Source: Methylomonas sp. UP202
Lineage (GTDB): Bacteria > Pseudomonadota > Gammaproteobacteria > Methylococcales > Methylomonadaceae
Assembly (NCBI RefSeq): GCF_029910655.1
Contig: NZ_CP123897.1
Coordinates: forward strand, 3,399,547 to 3,463,546
Direction: 5' to 3'
DNA: 64,000 nucleotides
Part shown: positions 55,700-64,000 of the stretch, in pieces
Layout of the letters: each line of letters opens with the position of its first letter
How positions within the stretch are numbered: position 1 is the stretch's first letter
The notes under the pieces: model-generated
Told to the model about the DNA's origin: nothing
What the model saw: only the letters and a program-made list of their open reading frames with translations
Database searches by the model: none
Position numbers and translations under genes: made by a program

Positions 55700-58030
55700 T
55701 TAATTCGGCAAGACACTGAACGGCACGGATTCGTCGCCGACCATCACCTTGAAATCGCCCGGTTCGACGACGCGCCGCATATTCAATCCGATGAAGGACA
55801 TGGCCTGAGCGGTCAACGTAAAATGCAAGGTCTTTTGCTCGCCGGGCTGCAACTCGACTTTCTCGAAGGCTTTTAGCTGCTTGACCGGGCGCGATACCGA
55901 AGCCGCTATGTCGTTCAAGTAAACCAGCACGGTTTCCTTGCCGGTCCGCGTGCCGGTATTTTTAACCTTGACGCTAACTTCCACGCTGTCGCCGGCTTTG
56001 ATTTGCGCCGGTTTCACCGACAACCCGCTGGTTTCGAAACGGGTGTAACTCAAGCCGTGGCCGAACGGATACAAGGGCCGATATTGATTGGTCTCGTAAG
56101 CTTCGATGGGTTTATGGTCGTAGGGCGTGATGTCGTTGACCGCGCGCGGGTAGGAAATCGGCAGTTTGCCGCTCGGGTTGACATCGCCGAACAAAATGTC
56201 GGCCAGCGCCGCGCCGCCTTCCATACCGGGCAAAAAGCCCAATACCACCGCCCTCGCCTTGTCGGCGATTTCGGTGATGATGCGCGGCCGGCCGCCGAAA
56301 GTCACCAACACCACCGGCTTGCCGATCTCGAAGATCGCCCTAGCCAACTGCAATTGCACCGGATCCAGCGCCAACGAGTCGATATTGCCCTCGGTTTCGG
56401 TATAGGTTTTTTCGCCCAGCGCCAACACCACCACATCGTGTTTGCGGGCCTCGTTGACCGCTTGCTCGATGTTGATTTCATCGCTGAAACACTGGCCGCC
56501 AACAAAGGTGACTTGGCCGCTGGTTTTGCGCTGAATCGCTTGCAACAATGTCGGATATTGTTTCGGATACAGTTCCTCGGACGCGCCTTGCCAGGTAATC
56601 GTCCAACCACCGTTCATCACACTGAGCAGATTGGCGGTCGGACCGGTCACCAAAATACTGGCTGTTTTGGATAGCGGTAGCATGCGGTTGTCGTTTTTCG
56701 CCAAGACGATGGCTTCCCGCGCCGCTTGTCGATTGATCTCGATCGCCTCTGCGGTGGCGACATAGCCGGCCACCGGCAAGGCCGGCTCGGTACGCTCGAA
56801 CAAACCGGTTTGGAATTTGACCCGCAGAATGCGCGCCACCGCCTCGTCGATGCGGCTGAGCGGCACTTCGCCGCTCTTAGCTAAATCCAGCAACAAATCG
56901 TAAAAGCTGAAATTGAACGGCACCATGCTCATATCCACGCCGGCCATCACCGCCATTTTCACCGCCTCGCGCGGGCTGGCCGCCAGTTTGTCGCGGGTGT
57001 GCAGACGGATAATATCTTCCCAGTCCGACACTGTAAAACCGGTAAAACCCATCTCACCGCGCAGGATCTCGGTCAGATAATGATAATTGGCATGGCCGGG
57101 TATGCCATCGACTTCGGCCGAGTTAATCATCACGGTCGGCGCGCCGGCCAATATCCCGGCTTCGAACGGCGGTAGAAACCATTCGCGCAAGGCCCGTTCG
57201 CCGATCCAGGCCGGCGTGCGATCCTTGCCGTTCAACGGATAGCTGTAGCCGACGTAATGCTTCAAGCAGGTCGGCGCCTTGTCGGCGGCGGCCATATCCT
57301 CGCCCTGGTGGCCTTTAATAAACGCGCCGCCCAAGGTTTGCGCCAGATGCACGTCCTCTCCGTAGGTTTCCCACAATCGCGGCCACAGCGGCTGGCGGCC
57401 AATGTCCATCACCGGCGAGAAATTCCAGTCCAGACCGGAAGCTTTGACCTCGCGGGCGACGATTTCGCCTTCCTTGAACGACAATTCGGGATTGAAGGTC
57501 GCCGCCATGCTGATCGCCTGCGGAAACAAGACCGAGTTTTGGGTATAGGTGGCGCCGTGGATCGCGTCGATGCCGTAAATCACCGGAATTTTCAAGCGCG
57601 ACCGCGCGGCGGTGTCCCGAATGCTTTGGGTGATGTTCCGCCATTTTTCGATAGGCTGGGCACGGTTGTTCGGCGTGGTCGGCGTATTTAGAATCGAACC
57701 GACGTGATGATTAAAGATGGCGTCGTCCAATTTGGCTTGATCGACCGGATTCTCGGCATCCTGACCATTGGCGACCGACACCACGCTGAAGTCGATCTGG
57801 GTCATTTGGCCGACTTTTTCTTCCAACGTCATTTGCGCCAATAGCGCTTGCACTCGCTCTTCCACGGGACTTGGGTTGGGTTCAGCGCTCAAGACGGACT
57901 CCGACAAAACGAATAAGGAAAGGGACACTAAAACGGCTTTGATATTCAAGGTTTTGGTAAAGGTAACGGGATAAACCGGCCGGCCGGCGAACATACCGGC
58001 CGCGACGCGACCGGACAAAACGGACGACAT
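55700..58030 (-). CDS. Glycoside hydrolase family 3, periplasmic beta-glucosidase
   Basis: A 776-residue secreted enzyme of the BglX type. A hydrophobic signal (about 36-58, LNIKAVLVSLSLFVLSESVL) follows a Gly/Val-rich start. GH3 landmarks are MTLEEKVGQMTQIDFSVV, PVIYGIDAIHGATYTQNSV, the nucleophile Asp in GFTVSDWEDIIRLHTRD, FLPGMEGGAALADILFGDVN and the C-terminal fibronectin-like domain. ATG at 58030 is chosen; the frame extends to 58165 but that overlaps the divergent kinase gene. Cleaves beta-glucosides and feeds the sugar transporter next to it. Confidence 0.9.
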   Translation of the reverse strand: MSSVLSGRVAAGMFAGRPVYPVTFTKTLNIKAVLVSLSLFVLSESVLSAEPNPSPVEERVQALLAQMTLEEKVGQMTQIDFSVVSVANGQDAENPVDQAKLDDAIFNHHVGSILNTPTTPNNRAQPIEKWRNITQSIRDTAARSRLKIPVIYGIDAIHGATYTQNSVLFPQAISMAATFNPELSFKEGEIVAREVKASGLDWNFSPVMDIGRQPLWPRLWETYGEDVHLAQTLGGAFIKGHQGEDMAAADKAPTCLKHYVGYSYPLNGKDRTPAWIGERALREWFLPPFEAGILAGAPTVMINSAEVDGIPGHANYHYLTEILRGEMGFTGFTVSDWEDIIRLHTRDKLAASPREAVKMAVMAGVDMSMVPFNFSFYDLLLDLAKSGEVPLSRIDEAVARILRVKFQTGLFERTEPALPVAGYVATAEAIEINRQAAREAIVLAKNDNRMLPLSKTASILVTGPTANLLSVMNGGWTITWQGASEELYPKQYPTLLQAIQRKTSGQVTFVGGQCFSDEINIEQAVNEARKHDVVVLALGEKTYTETEGNIDSLALDPVQLQLARAIFEIGKPVVLVTFGGRPRIITEIADKARAVVLGFLPGMEGGAALADILFGDVNPSGKLPISYPRAVNDITPYDHKPIEAYETNQYRPLYPFGHGLSYTRFETSGLSVKPAQIKAGDSVEVSVKVKNTGTRTGKETVLVYLNDIAASVSRPVKQLKAFEKVELQPGEQKTLHFTLTAQAMSFIGLNMRRVVEPGDFKVMVGDESVPFSVLPN

Positions 58031-58127
58031 TAAATCATCTGCCCGCCTGCGTCTCAAGGCATCGCCGGACTTTTCCGGTCGGTTCGGAAGGTATAATCGC
58101 TCATTTAACCACGAACACAATCCGCCG

Positions 58128-59027
58128 ATGACAACGAACGCCCAACGCTTGGATGTACTTTGCATAGGTCACGCCAGTTACGACCTGGTATTCGCGATTT
58201 CGCACCATCCCGGTCCCGACGAAAAGACCGTCGCCGACGACTTGCTTGGCTGCGGCGGCGGACCGGCCGCCAACGCGGCGGTGGCGGTCGCCCGATTGGG
58301 CGCTAGCGCCGGCTTCTGCGGCTATTTGGGCAACGACGTCTACGGCGACAGCCACTTGCGGGAATTCCTGGCGGCCGGGGTCGGTACGCAATGGGTGGTG
58401 CGCGGCGATTCGCCGACGCCGCTATCGGCGGTACTGGTCAAGCCCAACGGCCAACGGGCCCTCATCAATTACAAAGGCGGGACCGAAGCCTTGCCGGCCG
58501 AGCGATTAAGCTTCACCGGCCGGGAAGCCAAAGTCCTGCTTTGCGACGGTCACGAACCGGGACTATCGCTGACCGCGCTGGCGGCGGCGGACGACAAGAC
58601 CGGCAGCGTGCTGGACGGCGGCTCGCTGCACGCCGGCACCTTGGCCCTGTTGGACAAAGTCGATTATGCGGTTTGCTCGGAAAAAATGGCCGTGCAATAT
58701 GCCGGCGACGAACAGGCGGCGCTGGTCAAATTCGCCGAACTCGCGCCGGCCGCCGTCATCACGCTCGGCGCGCGCGGTTTGATCTGGCGGCGCGGCACGG
58801 AAACCGGCGCGTTGGAAGCGCCGCCGGTGCTGGCGGTGGACAGCACCGGCGCCGGCGATGCGTTTCACGGCGCCTTCGCCGCCGGTCTGGCCGCCGGCCT
58901 GGAATGGCAAACCCTGTTGCGCTACGCCAGCGCGGCAGGCGCCTTGTGCTGCACACGCTTGGGCGCCAGACCCGGCCTGCCGACGCTCGAACAACAGCTC
59001 GCGCTGCTCGCGCAATGGCGTCAGTAA
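58128..59027 (+). CDS. PfkB-family sugar or nucleoside kinase
   Basis: A 299-residue ribokinase-family kinase. PfkB signature 1 is GGGPAANAAVAVARLGASAG and signature 2 is DSTGAGDAFHGAFAAGLA with the catalytic base Asp. Substrate unknown; related proteins phosphorylate sugars or nucleosides. It is divergent from the beta-glucosidase gene with 97 bases between the starts, so the two may share regulation, and it could phosphorylate the sugar freed by that enzyme. That pairing is inference. Confidence 0.88.
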   Translation: MTTNAQRLDVLCIGHASYDLVFAISHHPGPDEKTVADDLLGCGGGPAANAAVAVARLGASAGFCGYLGNDVYGDSHLREFLAAGVGTQWVVRGDSPTPLSAVLVKPNGQRALINYKGGTEALPAERLSFTGREAKVLLCDGHEPGLSLTALAAADDKTGSVLDGGSLHAGTLALLDKVDYAVCSEKMAVQYAGDEQAALVKFAELAPAAVITLGARGLIWRRGTETGALEAPPVLAVDSTGAGDAFHGAFAAGLAAGLEWQTLLRYASAAGALCCTRLGARPGLPTLEQQLALLAQWRQ

Positions 59028-59408
59028 ACCAATACCGCCAAAATCGGCTCCCTCTGGACTCTATTGCGTGAATCCAAGGGAGCAAAAGCCGCCGCCGGCC
59101 GGGCGATAGGCGTGTATCCGCTGGATAACGACGCGGAAGCACAAGCAATTTACGCCAGTCATAAGCTTGAGCAACAGACTGAAACCAAGCAAATCGGTTT
59201 CAACTAAAGGCAATCCGCCGGTAGGCTACGATTCCAGGTTTGGCGAATTTAGCGGAGGTCATCAAGCAAATCGATGTTTACCGTTACGAGCATGACGGAG
59301 CAAGTCGACATTCAGCTCTCGAGGATGATCAGTGAAACCTGTGTTTAACCCGCAATCGCGACTCGGCGGCCAACTTGGGTCCATCCGAATCGTCTCTTGC
59401 CTCTCGCG
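59028..59408. other. Intergenic region with possible gene remnants
   Basis: About 380 bases between the PfkB gene and the end of the LysR gene. In the PfkB frame the sequence stays open after the stop codon to a TAA near 59205, reading LLRESKGAKAAAGRAIGVYP then LDNDAEAQAIYASHKLEQQ, without an ATG. A second open stretch reads LANLAEVIKQIDVYRYEHDG and ends before 59335. They look like worn coding sequence rather than random DNA, but no family was recognised. Confidence 0.35.
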
Positions 59409-60293
59409 TCACTTACCGAAATAGTCCAGCAGAAATTCGACGAAGGCGGTGAGTTTGGCCGGATAAAATCGGCGTTGCAAATAGGTGGCGTAGACCGCCA
59501 GCGCCGGGCGCTGGTAATCCTTGAGAATTTCGACCAACTCGCCATTTTGCAAATGCGGCGCGGCCGACAGGCGCGGCGCCCGCACGATGCCCATGCCCAA
59601 CGCGGCGGCTTGGCATAGCGCCCGGCCGTTGTTGGAAGCCAGCAACCAATCCACTTTAATCCGCTGCAATTCGCCGGCGACGTTAAACAACCAATAATCG
59701 CCGTGCGGCGTATCGACGTAATGCAGGCAGCGGTGGTCGCTCAAATCCTCTATATGTTGCGGCGTGCCTTGCTCGCTCAAATAGGCGGGAGACGCATAGG
59801 TGCATAGTTCGGTTTCTGCGATCTTGCGCGCCACTACGCCGGGGTCCAGGGTATCGGTGACCAACAGCGAAATGTCGAAGTTGCCGATGCGCAAATTAGG
59901 CGGTTTGTTGTCCAAGGTCATCAATATCTTGATTTCCGGATAGGTCATCAAAAAGCGTTCAATGACCGGTACCATGTACATGCCGCCGAAATCGATCGGC
60001 GCACTGACCTTGATGTGGCCCTTGATGCGCTCGCCCATCTGACCGGTAGCGGCTTCCAAATCGGCCAAGTCCTCCAGCAACTGCCGGCTGCGATGGTAGT
60101 AAGCCTCGCCGGCGCTGGTCAAACTCAAGCTACGCGTGGTGCGGTTCAACAGAACCACGCCTAACGACGCTTCGAGCTGGGCCATATATTTGCTGATCAT
60201 CATCGTCGAGCACTTCAATTCTCGAGCAACCGCCGAGAAGGTGCCGAGCTCGACGATCCGGCAAAACACCCGCATGTTGTTAAACTTATCCAT
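59409..60293 (-). CDS. LysR-family transcriptional regulator
   Basis: A 294-residue regulator. The N-terminal helix-turn-helix is FCRIVELGTFSAVARELKCS then TMMISKYMAQLEASLGVVLL and NRTTRSLSLT, in the usual position (residues 10-65), followed by the effector-binding domain with HIKVSAPIDFGG and a late LGMGIVRAP. This subgroup (CrgA/DmlR-like) often senses small acids. The gene is divergent from a carbonic anhydrase gene with 160 bases between them, and TAAACC elements fill that space, so it probably controls that gene and itself. Confidence 0.92.
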   Translation of the reverse strand: MDKFNNMRVFCRIVELGTFSAVARELKCSTMMISKYMAQLEASLGVVLLNRTTRSLSLTSAGEAYYHRSRQLLEDLADLEAATGQMGERIKGHIKVSAPIDFGGMYMVPVIERFLMTYPEIKILMTLDNKPPNLRIGNFDISLLVTDTLDPGVVARKIAETELCTYASPAYLSEQGTPQHIEDLSDHRCLHYVDTPHGDYWLFNVAGELQRIKVDWLLASNNGRALCQAAALGMGIVRAPRLSAAPHLQNGELVEILKDYQRPALAVYATYLQRRFYPAKLTAFVEFLLDYFGK

Positions 60294-60305
60294 GGCACCT
60301 ATTTA

Positions 60306-60424
60306 TAAACCTGTGGTTTAAGATTTATAAACCAATTCGCCTCTTTAAACCAGAGAGCAAGGTCGATAGAATGCGCCCCGGAGATAGTCGTTACATCGTC
60401 TGGTTTTGCTGTCTTAAACCAGAC
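60306..60424. promoter_or_regulatory. Cluster of TAAACC operator-like elements
   Basis: The palindrome TAAACC-TGT-GGTTTA is at 60306-60320. Further TAAACC elements lie at 60328-60333 and 60346-60351. A second inverted repeat, GTCTGGTTT at 60398-60406 and AAACCAGAC at 60416-60424, lies near the carbonic anhydrase start. The element occurs five or six times in 120 bases and is not evident elsewhere in the neighbourhood, as expected of binding sites for the divergent LysR regulator. Confidence 0.6.
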
Positions 60425-60453
60425 GTCTTTTCCCCCACCCCACCGAGGTAATT

Positions 60454-61032
60454 ATGAGCAAAATTCTTAACGAAGTACTCCTAGCCAATCGCGGCTATGT
60501 CGCCGAATTCAACAAAGGTGATCTGGCGATGCCGCCCGCCCGCCAATTCGCCATTCTGACCTGCATGGACGCCCGCCTAGACCCTGCCAAATACGCCGGT
60601 CTGTCCGAGGGCGACGCCCACGTCATCCGTAACGCCGGCGGCCGCGCCAGCGACGACGCAATTCGCTCGCTAGTGATTTCTTATAAATTGCTGGGCACGA
60701 AAGAGTGGTTTGTGATTCACCATACCGATTGCGGCATGGAAACCTTCACCAACGAAATCATGAGCGATTTGCTGGCCAGCAGCCTGGAAACCGCCAGCGT
60801 CGACGCGTCCGGCTGGCACGATCACGGCGCGGGTCCAGGTTCCACCGACGGCAAATTCATCAATTGGCTGACCATTAAGAATCAAGCGGACAGCGTGTTG
60901 GAAGACGTCAAGCGCATCAAGGCCCATCCATTGGTTCCGGGTAACATTCCGGTGTATGGATACGTTTACGACGTCAAAACCGGCAGCCTGATCGAGGTTC
61001 CGGAGGCCACCGCGGCCGGCGCCGCCAGTTAA
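60454..61032 (+). CDS. Beta-class carbonic anhydrase
   Basis: A 192-residue enzyme that interconverts CO2 and bicarbonate. Zinc ligands are Cys37 in [11 protein letters not shown], His90 and Cys93 in [10 protein letters not shown], with Asp39 and Arg41 forming the usual dyad. The short size and the [20 protein letters not shown] block place it in the small bacterial beta subgroup rather than the plant-type. It has no signal peptide, so cytosolic. A possible terminator follows at 61056-61084. The divergent LysR gene is its likely regulator. Confidence 0.92.
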   Translation: MSKILNEVLLANRGYVAEFNKGDLAMPPARQFAILTCMDARLDPAKYAGLSEGDAHVIRNAGGRASDDAIRSLVISYKLLGTKEWFVIHHTDCGMETFTNEIMSDLLASSLETASVDASGWHDHGAGPGSTDGKFINWLTIKNQADSVLEDVKRIKAHPLVPGNIPVYGYVYDVKTGSLIEVPEATAAGAAS

Positions 61033-61055
61033 AGCGCCCGCCACGCGGAAAAATG

Positions 61056-61084
61056 CCGGCTCGTGCGTCACACCAGCCGGTTTT
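61056..61084 (+). terminator. Probable terminator after the carbonic anhydrase gene
   Basis: Stem CCGGCT (61056-61061) with AGCCGG (61075-61080), 13-base loop, followed by TTTT. It lies 24 bases after the stop codon. Confidence 0.55.
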
Positions 61085-61106
61085 CAAGCATTTCCTTACT
61101 TCGAAA

Positions 61107-61136
61107 GCCGTCGATCGCGGCTGAAGCCGCTACAAG
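61107..61136. repeat. REP-like repeat
   Basis: One copy of the repeat family seen at 7553-7614: TCGCGGCTGAAGCCGCTACAAG preceded by GCCGTCGA. The palindrome GCGGCT-GA-AGCCGC is perfect and a run of T follows from 61139. Confidence 0.6.
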
Positions 61137-61216
61137 CATTTTTTTCGTTCTCCAGACCGAAAACCATTTGACGATCATTGGTGCAAGGTGACCGAGCGAC
61201 TAAAGCCACGGCCATC

Positions 61217-62626
61217 TCAGTCGCGGCCTTTCCCGCGATAAGCAACCCAGCCCAGCAGAGCGGAACCGAACATCCAAAACGCCGCCGGTAGCGGTACCGG
61301 CGCGACGTAGCCGGCCAAATCGGCGGCCGAAGCCTTGTAGGCGTGCAGCACGCCCGGCAGCAGGCTGTATTCGTCGGTCAGACTGGCGGCACTACCATTT
61401 GAAGTCCACGCGCAACCGCTGGTTTCGCCCAGCGGGCATTGAATCGAGCCGGCATAAGGATCGGCATCGCTAAACCGAAAGTACACGTCGAATTGCTGGC
61501 CGCTACCGTTTTGAGTGACGCTGTAGTCGTTGTCGGTGCCGGCTAACATTAGATAACTGCCGTCGGCCAATTTAGGTCCTATTGCCAGTCCTTCCCATTT
61601 CTCCGGCGACTTATTGCCCAACGCCGCCAGCGTGTTGGCGTCCAGGTCGATAATTTGCGCGGACTTGCTCACTTTGATATAGCTCGCACCGGAGTCCAGA
61701 TCGATGTTGCTGACATCGGTCGCCCCGGCCAGATCGATCTTATAGACTTCCTTATCGGCGGTCGCCAAATCGGCGCCGACGCCGACACCGCGATTGTTGC
61801 GCTCCAACACGAAAAACTCGTGGTCGTTGATCGCCACCAACGCCGATACGCCCTGGCCTTGGCCGGAACGCTTCATTTCGTAGGCATACTGCGCCACGGC
61901 GGCGCCGGTTTCGGTATCGAACTTGACAATGCGGTTAACTTTGCCGTTACCGGCCCCTTCATCCAGCATCGCGCTTTGCAGGATCGCGTAGGCGTATTTG
62001 CCGTCCGGACTGATCGCCAAGCCTTCGAAACCGCGGTTGGTGCGCTTGCCGGCATCGTTACCGGTGTCGGCCGCGTAATTGGCCGTACCGCTGGCGCTGT
62101 TGCGCGGCACCAGATTCGCCGGCGTCGCATAGGTTTTCACCACGGCGCCGGTGTTGCGGTCGATTTCGTACAAGGACGGACCGTATTCGTCGGACACCAG
62201 CAAATTACCGCTGCGGGGATTGACCACCACACCTTCCGGATCGAAGGCGTTACCCAAGGTTCCGGTCGGATTGGGGGCAATGCCGTTCAGGGCCGCGCCG
62301 GACTTGGAAAACTTCAGCGTTTGCAGCAGCGTGAAATTGGAAATCGCGCCGGTTTGGCTATCGATGTCCAAACTGAAGCGTTGCACGCGGGTCTCGTAAT
62401 TCAACGAACCGCCGCCGGGACCGCGGTCGGACAAGCCCCACCACTCGTTACGGTTGGGATCGTAATAAATGTCGGAGAAAAAGCCGACCCGGCCGTCGTT
62501 GACCGACGTGCCGAAACTGTCGCCGGTCGCGCCGGAAATGGTCAATCCGTTGACGAAAACCGGTGTCGCTATAGCCGCATTGGCCAACAGCATCCCGGAG
62601 CAAAACAGGGTGGATGTTAAACGCAT
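61217..62626 (-). CDS. Exported phytase-like/esterase-like propeller protein with VPLP sorting tail
   Basis: A 469-residue secreted protein. The signal peptide covers about 1-20 (LTSTLFCSGMLLANAAIA). The body matches the phytase-like (esterase-like) beta-propeller family: GLSDRGPGGGSLNYETRVQR, FDPEGVVVNPRSGNLLVSDE, GFEGLAISPDGKYAYAIL and SPEKWEGLAIGPKLADGSYL. The C-terminus VPLPAAFWMFGSALLGW then VAYRGKGRD is a PEP-CTERM-like sorting tail, as in the protein at 28.8 kb. Predicted to be displayed or released at the surface; substrate unknown. Confidence 0.82.
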   Translation of the reverse strand: MRLTSTLFCSGMLLANAAIATPVFVNGLTISGATGDSFGTSVNDGRVGFFSDIYYDPNRNEWWGLSDRGPGGGSLNYETRVQRFSLDIDSQTGAISNFTLLQTLKFSKSGAALNGIAPNPTGTLGNAFDPEGVVVNPRSGNLLVSDEYGPSLYEIDRNTGAVVKTYATPANLVPRNSASGTANYAADTGNDAGKRTNRGFEGLAISPDGKYAYAILQSAMLDEGAGNGKVNRIVKFDTETGAAVAQYAYEMKRSGQGQGVSALVAINDHEFFVLERNNRGVGVGADLATADKEVYKIDLAGATDVSNIDLDSGASYIKVSKSAQIIDLDANTLAALGNKSPEKWEGLAIGPKLADGSYLMLAGTDNDYSVTQNGSGQQFDVYFRFSDADPYAGSIQCPLGETSGCAWTSNGSAASLTDEYSLLPGVLHAYKASAADLAGYVAPVPLPAAFWMFGSALLGWVAYRGKGRD

Positions 62627-62746
62627 GAAGGATGTCTCGAATCATGGGATGGAAAAGCCCCGATTCTATCCAGCGTTTATGACAGCAACGTTGCAAAAAA
62701 CCGTCGCTCGGCCTTAGTGGTCGGCCGTCCGGCCGACGGCGTTTGT

Positions 62747-63088
62747 TCAAGCCTTTTTAACGAATTCCGACTTCAAACCCATCACGCCGATACCGTCGAT
62801 CTTGCAGTCGATATCGTGGTCTCCGTCCACCAAACGGATGTTCCTAACTTTGGTCCCGACCTTGACGACAGCCGACGAACCCTTGACTTTCAGATCCTTA
62901 ATCACGGTCACGCTGTCGCCGTCCTGAAGCACGTTGCCGTAGGCATCGGTCACGACCTTGGCCGCTTCGCCGGCGTCGGTGTTGGCTTGCTTCGCCCATT
63001 CGTGTCCGCACTCGGGACAAACATAACTTTCGCCGTCTTCGTAGGTGAACTCCGATTGGCATTGGGGACAGTTGGGCAGTTGAGTCAT
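62747..63088 (-). CDS. YjdM/PhnA-family zinc-ribbon protein
   Basis: A 113-residue protein with an N-terminal zinc ribbon, [20 protein letters not shown] with a following CGHEW, and the YjdM core [20 protein letters not shown] and [18 protein letters not shown]. Despite the old name it has no established role in phosphonate use. Start at 63088 gives [11 protein letters not shown], the normal opening; the frame extends 16 codons further. It is in the same direction as the amidase gene upstream. Confidence 0.9.
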   Translation of the reverse strand: MTQLPNCPQCQSEFTYEDGESYVCPECGHEWAKQANTDAGEAAKVVTDAYGNVLQDGDSVTVIKDLKVKGSSAVVKVGTKVRNIRLVDGDHDIDCKIDGIGVMGLKSEFVKKA

Positions 63089-63181
63089 ATCGAGCTCCAG
63101 GCTTGGTTTTAAAAAACCTGCCAATTTACAGCGCAACCGGCGGAAAAGTCAAAGCGCTTGGACGCGACCACCCGGTAAAAA

Positions 63182-64000
63182 TCAGCTGCTGCGAGGGATT
63201 TGTATGACTTGGCCCGCACGCAGATTGCCGTCGTTCATTGCGTTGGCATCGCGGATCGCCCGCATCGAAACGCCGTATTGTTGGGCGATTTCCGATAAAG
63301 TCTCACCGCGCCCGATCACGTGTTGGTTGGCCGACGGCGCCGCGACCACAACGGTTTCGCTAACTGCCGACGGCGTCGGCTCCGGTTTGACGGCCGCCAC
63401 CGGCTCGGTTTTTTCGATCGCGGCCAAACGGCTGCCGCCGCCGGCTTTATACAACTGCGCCATCAGCGTGCCGGCCGGCGCATATTGCCGGAAATGCGCC
63501 ATGATGCCGCCGAACACCGCCGAGGCCATCTGTTGCTGATACCCGGCGCTGTTCAGTCGGCGCTCTTCGTCCGGGTTGGAAATAAACGCCGTTTCCACCA
63601 AAATCGACGGAATCGGCGACTTCAACACAACGAAACCGGCTTTTTGGACGTTGCTGCGATGTAAATGTCCCACCGACTTGACGTTTTTCAGAACCTTGTT
63701 GCCGATGTGCAGGCTGGCATCCTTGGCCGCCTTTTGCGAGAGATCCATCAATACCGAAGCCAAAGCCTCATCGCGACCGTCGCCGCCCCCAACTTTATCC
63801 GCCGCGTTTTCGCTGTCCGCCAAAAACCGGGCCACCGCGCTGGACGCACCGTTATTCGACAGGGTATAGACCGAAGCGCCATGGGCGGACGGATCGTCGA
63901 ACGCATCGGCATGAATGGACACGAACAAATCCGCCTTGGCGTCTTGGGCGATGCGCACCCGCTCGCGTAGCTTGACGAAATAGTCGCCGTTCCGAATCAT
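63182..64000 (-). CDS. N-acetylmuramoyl-L-alanine amidase, AmiC/AmiB type (5' part outside window)
   Basis: The 3' part (272 residues) of a periplasmic cell-wall amidase that cleaves stem peptides off glycan chains during septation. The catalytic-domain motifs DLFVSIHADAFDDPSAHGAS (zinc His) and ILVETAFISNPDEERRL (catalytic Glu) are present. After a linker (AAVKPEPTPSAVSET) a C-terminal LysM domain binds peptidoglycan, HVIGRGETLSEIAQQYGVSM then NLRAGQVIQIP. The gene continues beyond base 64000; its signal sequence and any AMIN domain are not visible. Confidence 0.92.
   Translation of the reverse strand: MIRNGDYFVKLRERVRIAQDAKADLFVSIHADAFDDPSAHGASVYTLSNNGASSAVARFLADSENAADKVGGGDGRDEALASVLMDLSQKAAKDASLHIGNKVLKNVKSVGHLHRSNVQKAGFVVLKSPIPSILVETAFISNPDEERRLNSAGYQQQMASAVFGGIMAHFRQYAPAGTLMAQLYKAGGGSRLAAIEKTEPVAAVKPEPTPSAVSETVVVAAPSANQHVIGRGETLSEIAQQYGVSMRAIRDANAMNDGNLRAGQVIQIPRSS

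Overview
The window reads as chromosomal DNA of a gammaproteobacterium, most likely a methanotroph of the Methylomonas/Methylococcaceae type. This is inferred from the mix of genes: an ABC/beta-propeller set of the kind that accompanies PQQ-dependent alcohol dehydrogenases, formate-tetrahydrofolate ligase, a bacteriohemerythrin, an uptake [NiFe]-hydrogenase operon, C-terminal VPxP-type sorting tails, and gammaproteobacterial core genes (argA, waaA, rppH, cysG, ilvA, rpiA). No rRNA, tRNA, CRISPR array or prophage was seen. No species-level claim is made.

Layout. 1-2.35 kb: tail of an uptake hydrogenase operon (small membrane protein, hupC, hupD, hupF, hupG), densely overlapped. 2.35-6.3 kb: minus-strand operon of a beta-propeller protein, an ABC ATPase, an ABC permease and a divergent Lgt-like protein, with a duplicated 60-bp trailer around the Lgt-like gene. 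6.6-17.3 kb: mostly housekeeping genes (AlbA_2 membrane protein, argA, GDP-mannose hydrolase, cpdA, rppH, HAD phosphatase, TusA-like, cysG, cytochrome c, argG, waaA). 17.4-20.4 kb: Dabb lipoprotein, Aer-like receptor, redoxin. 20.5-28.7 kb: a three-gene signalling operon encoding a 1701-aa kinase-like/AAA/GAF/histidine kinase, a response regulator fused to a KaiB domain, and a PAS-GGDEF-EAL protein. 28.8-34 kb: a VPxP-tailed exported protein and a FecI-FecR-TonB receptor transduction unit. 34-36.8 kb: an accessory patch with a palindromic element, an ankyrin ORF, a RAYT transposase between inverted REP arrays, a 3' fragment of hupH and a degenerate hupI. 36.8-44.7 kb: tatD, tcdA, small unknowns, a methyltransferase, a lipoprotein, ilvA, rpiA, fhs. 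44.9-54.4 kb: hemerythrin and a divergent chemosensory cluster (cheW, mcp, cheA, STAS, mcp2 / cheR, cheD, cheB) with no cheY in the window. 54.4-59 kb: sugar transporter, GH3 beta-glucosidase and PfkB kinase. 59.4-64 kb: LysR regulator divergent from a beta-carbonic anhydrase, a phytase-like exported protein, a YjdM/PhnA-like protein and the 3' part of an amidase gene.

The most unusual items are the REC-KaiB fusion inside a kinase/c-di-GMP operon (25.6 kb), the hydrogenase-gene remnants about 34 kb away from the operon they would normally end, the RAYT with paired inverted REP arrays, a CheZ-like motif inside a chemoreceptor, and an Lgt paralogue lacking a key histidine. All functional statements are by reading of motifs; no database search was possible.
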